A stretch of DNA of 34,161 bases from Neorhizobium petrolearium (GTDB taxonomy: Bacteria; Pseudomonadota; Alphaproteobacteria; Rhizobiales; Rhizobiaceae), in contig NZ_JAGGJW010000030.1 of the NCBI RefSeq assembly GCF_017873175.1, positions 1-34,161 of the forward strand, written 5' to 3'. Shown here one piece after another: positions 33,201-34,161 of this stretch. A model generated the notes under the pieces. The model worked only from the letters and a program-made list of their open reading frames with translations, did no database searches and had not been told where the DNA came from. Numbering within the stretch: the first letter of the stretch is position 1; each line of letters starts with the position of its first letter. A program made the position numbers and the translations under genes.

Positions 33201-33343
33201 GTGTCCTTGGCGGCATGATCTCCGCTACCCTGCTTGCGATCTTCTTCGTCCCTGTATTTTTCGTGTTTATCATGAAGCTTTTTGATAGAAGGCGGGAAAA
33301 TGATGTACCAGCGTCACAGCAACCCGCCCAGGCAGCGGAGTGA
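30206..33343 (+). CDS. RND multidrug efflux transporter (AcrB/HAE1 family)
   Basis: A 1045-residue inner-membrane pump, full length for the family, with a twelve-helix layout and two large periplasmic loops. The proton-relay aspartates are present at Asp407 and Asp408 in GILVDDAIVVVENVERIM, at the same numbering as AcrB, and GLSAKNAILIIEFAK carries the partner lysine near position 935. The N-terminus (MAQFFIGRPIFAWVVALFIV) is typical. AAGGA lies upstream of the ATG. It would expel drugs, dyes or plant compounds. The outer-membrane factor is not in the window. Confidence 0.95.
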   Translation: MAQFFIGRPIFAWVVALFIVIGGLLALPSLPIAQYPNVAPPQIAISTNYPGASPEDVYQSVTRPIEEELNGVPGLIYFESTSESSGRIAINVTFAPGTNIGEAQVEVQNRIARVEPRLPQAVTAQGMRVEQAGTAFLMMVALTSTDGNTDAIGLGDYLSRNVLGEIRRVPGVGSAQLFASQRSMRVWLDPDKMVGLRLTSADVISAIGAQNAQVAAGRIGATPNPIGQQISATINVQGQLRTPEEFGAIVLRANPDGSSVRLRDVARLEVGAETYNFSSRLNGKPSAAIGIQLSPTGNALATSEGVHAVMEDLKHYFPVGLEYEIPYDTSPFVEISIEKVIHTLVEAMILVFAVMFLFLQNIRYTIIPTVVVPVALLGTVGVMLVAGFSINVLTMFAMVLAIGILVDDAIVVVENVERIMMAEKLPPKEATRRAMNQITGAIIGITLVLTAVFVPMAFFPGAVGIIYQQFSLTMVVSILFSGFLALSLTPALCATFLKPIPHGHHEKKGFFGLFNRGFDKASHGYSSLVSRIIKRAGRFMVVYLALVVGLGWAYLQLPGSFLPNEDQGFLIVDVQAPAEASTDRTLEVIEQLEQVALSEKAVDRIIAISGYSFSGTGQNAGLAFITLKDWDERGPEDSAVALSARVNQKLFGLRDAIAFALSPPPIQGLGNSSGFTFRLQDRSGAGQTALGAAAAQLMAEARKSPVLAGLRVEGMPDSAQLNLLIDREKANTFGVTFSDINATITANLGSSYVNDFPNAGRMQRVTVQADGNARMQAEDLLKLNVRNASGGMVPISSFASVEWVRGPSQVVGYNGYPAVRVAGQAGPGYSTGDAIAEMERLAGHLPTGFGYEWTGQSLQEIQSGAQAPALIGLSILFVFLLLAALYESWSIPISVMLVVPLGVIGSVAAVMLRDMPNDVYFLVGLITIIGLSAKNAILIIEFAKDLRAEGKSTYEATVEAAHLRFRPILMTSLAFTLGVVPMAIATGASAASQNAIGTGVLGGMISATLLAIFFVPVFFVFIMKLFDRRRENDVPASQQPAQAAE

Positions 33344-33361
33344 TCGAGTTGAGGAGGAGAC

Positions 33362-34009
33362 ATGCGCAGAACCAAGGCGGAAGCAGCCGAGACCCGCGCA
33401 TCGTTAATGGCAGCTGCCGAGCAAATGTTTTTTGAAAAAGGGGTAACTGCAACAACGCTGGACGAGATCGCGTCGGCAGCCAACCTCACGCGCGGCGCGA
33501 TCTACTGGCACTTCAAGAGCAAGACGGACTTGTTTCTCGAGCTTTATGACTCCGTCAGGCTGTCGGACATCACAATGTTTGAACTGCTGCAGGCGGATGC
33601 AAGGGACCGCGACCCGCTGTCTGCCCTGCAGTCAGCCACCGAAGACTGGTTGCGGCTCGTGTCCACCGATGTTCCCAGGCAAAGAATGTTGACGATCCTT
33701 GCCCGCACGAATTTTACGGGCGAGTTGGAGCCCGTAGCCAATGCCATGGCCGAAAACTATGCAAAGCAGATGGAGACGCTCATCGAGGTGCTGGATCGCG
33801 CCGCCAGCACCGGCTCGTTGTCTCCGGGATGGACACCGCAATGTGCTGCCTGGACCTTCAAATGGCTGGTCAACGGCATGTGTTGGGAATGGTTGCTCCA
33901 TGGTCAGAGGTTTGATCTCGTCCAGAAAGGTTCTGAAGCGGTTAGAAAGACGATCGAGTGTTTTCGTGGATCATCGATGCCCACAAACGGTTCTTCAGAC
34001 ACTCAATAG
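33362..34009 (+). CDS. TetR/AcrR-family transcriptional repressor
   Basis: A 215-residue regulator with an N-terminal TetR HTH (TTLDEIASAANLTRGAIYWH, about residues 29-48, then FKSKTDLF) and a C-terminal ligand domain of the AcrR/TtgR type. GAGGAGGAG lies upstream of the ATG. It is the last gene of the efflux operon in the same direction, not divergent as in acrR-acrAB, so it would sit under its own control through the AcrR-like operator at 28902-28925. Confidence 0.93.
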   Translation: MRRTKAEAAETRASLMAAAEQMFFEKGVTATTLDEIASAANLTRGAIYWHFKSKTDLFLELYDSVRLSDITMFELLQADARDRDPLSALQSATEDWLRLVSTDVPRQRMLTILARTNFTGELEPVANAMAENYAKQMETLIEVLDRAASTGSLSPGWTPQCAAWTFKWLVNGMCWEWLLHGQRFDLVQKGSEAVRKTIECFRGSSMPTNGSSDTQ

Positions 34010-34161
34010 CCTGAACCGGTCAGTGTTGCCGGCTCTAAGACTGCGTAGGTAAGGAAACCTCTTCCCACTAGAGCGGGATGAATTTAGGCGGAATCGGCAT
34101 GGGGATTCCCTTTTGTGAGCAAATCAGATTCACCATTCAGGCCGGTGCAGGAGGCCGGCCA
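34010..34161. other. Non-coding end of window, possible dispersed-repeat fragment
   Basis: After the repressor gene no reading frame is credible. The stretch from about 34069 (CTAGAGCGGGATGAATTTAG) onward resembles intergenic repeats common in Rhizobiaceae genomes, but only one copy is present here, so this is a memory-based suggestion. Confidence 0.25.

Noticed and set aside
1..34161. LuxR/LuxI-type quorum control, repABC replication, integrase, IS elements, CRISPR, tRNA or rRNA genes
   Set aside because: None is recognisable in the translated frames or as repeats, so the type of element and its quorum control cannot be claimed.

Overview
The window looks like part of a conjugative plasmid or integrative conjugative element from an alphaproteobacterium, most likely a Rhizobiales/Rhizobiaceae member. 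The reasons are high GC with long GC-rich shadow frames, a VirB/VirD4 (P-type) secretion operon of rhizobial character, a VirC1/VirC2-like pair, a DUF1173 gene and a TrbM-like gene. I see no replication initiator (repABC), integrase, att site, IS element, tRNA, rRNA or CRISPR array, so plasmid versus ICE cannot be settled here.

Region 1 (about 1-3530), leading side: a hypothetical gene is followed by convergent inverted repeats and a tightly overlapping minus-strand operon of a ParA/VirC1-like ATPase, a small ribbon-helix-helix-like protein and a DUF1173 protein. About 460 bp of intergenic DNA separate it from the divergent mobilisation genes. This gap holds a strong oriT candidate: an IncP/T-DNA-border-type nic core next to a perfect 10-bp-arm inverted repeat.

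Region 2 (3568-7697), relaxosome and stability: a MobC-like accessory protein, a VirD2/TraI-type relaxase with an HxHxH motif, two tiny membrane proteins and a HicAB toxin-antitoxin pair.

Region 3 (7800-20560, minus strand): a complete transport operon transcribed virB1-B2-B3-B4-(second lytic transglycosylase)-B5-B7-like-B6-B8-B9-B10-B11-D4, mostly with 4-bp start/stop overlaps.

Region 4 (20724-23126, plus strand, divergent from virB): three consecutive exported SNase-fold-like proteins sharing a four-cysteine framework, only one of which keeps the usual catalytic pattern, then a TrbM-like exported protein.

Region 5 (23146-27575), regulatory block: two XRE-type regulators, a small unknown protein, an alpha/beta hydrolase and a polytopic membrane protein with an N-terminal HTH-like segment. 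The last two resemble the RcgR/RcgA pair reported to control conjugation of rhizobial plasmids.

Region 6 (28060-34161), cargo or flanking chromosome: a small multi-pass membrane protein behind a very strong minus-strand terminator hairpin, and an RND efflux operon (lipoprotein adaptor, AcrB-type pump, TetR/AcrR regulator as last gene) preceded by an operator that closely matches the known E. coli AcrR palindrome. No outer-membrane channel gene is present in the window.

Together regions 1-5 form a nearly complete conjugation module: DNA processing, coupling protein, channel, peptidoglycan lysis, regulation and a TA stabiliser.
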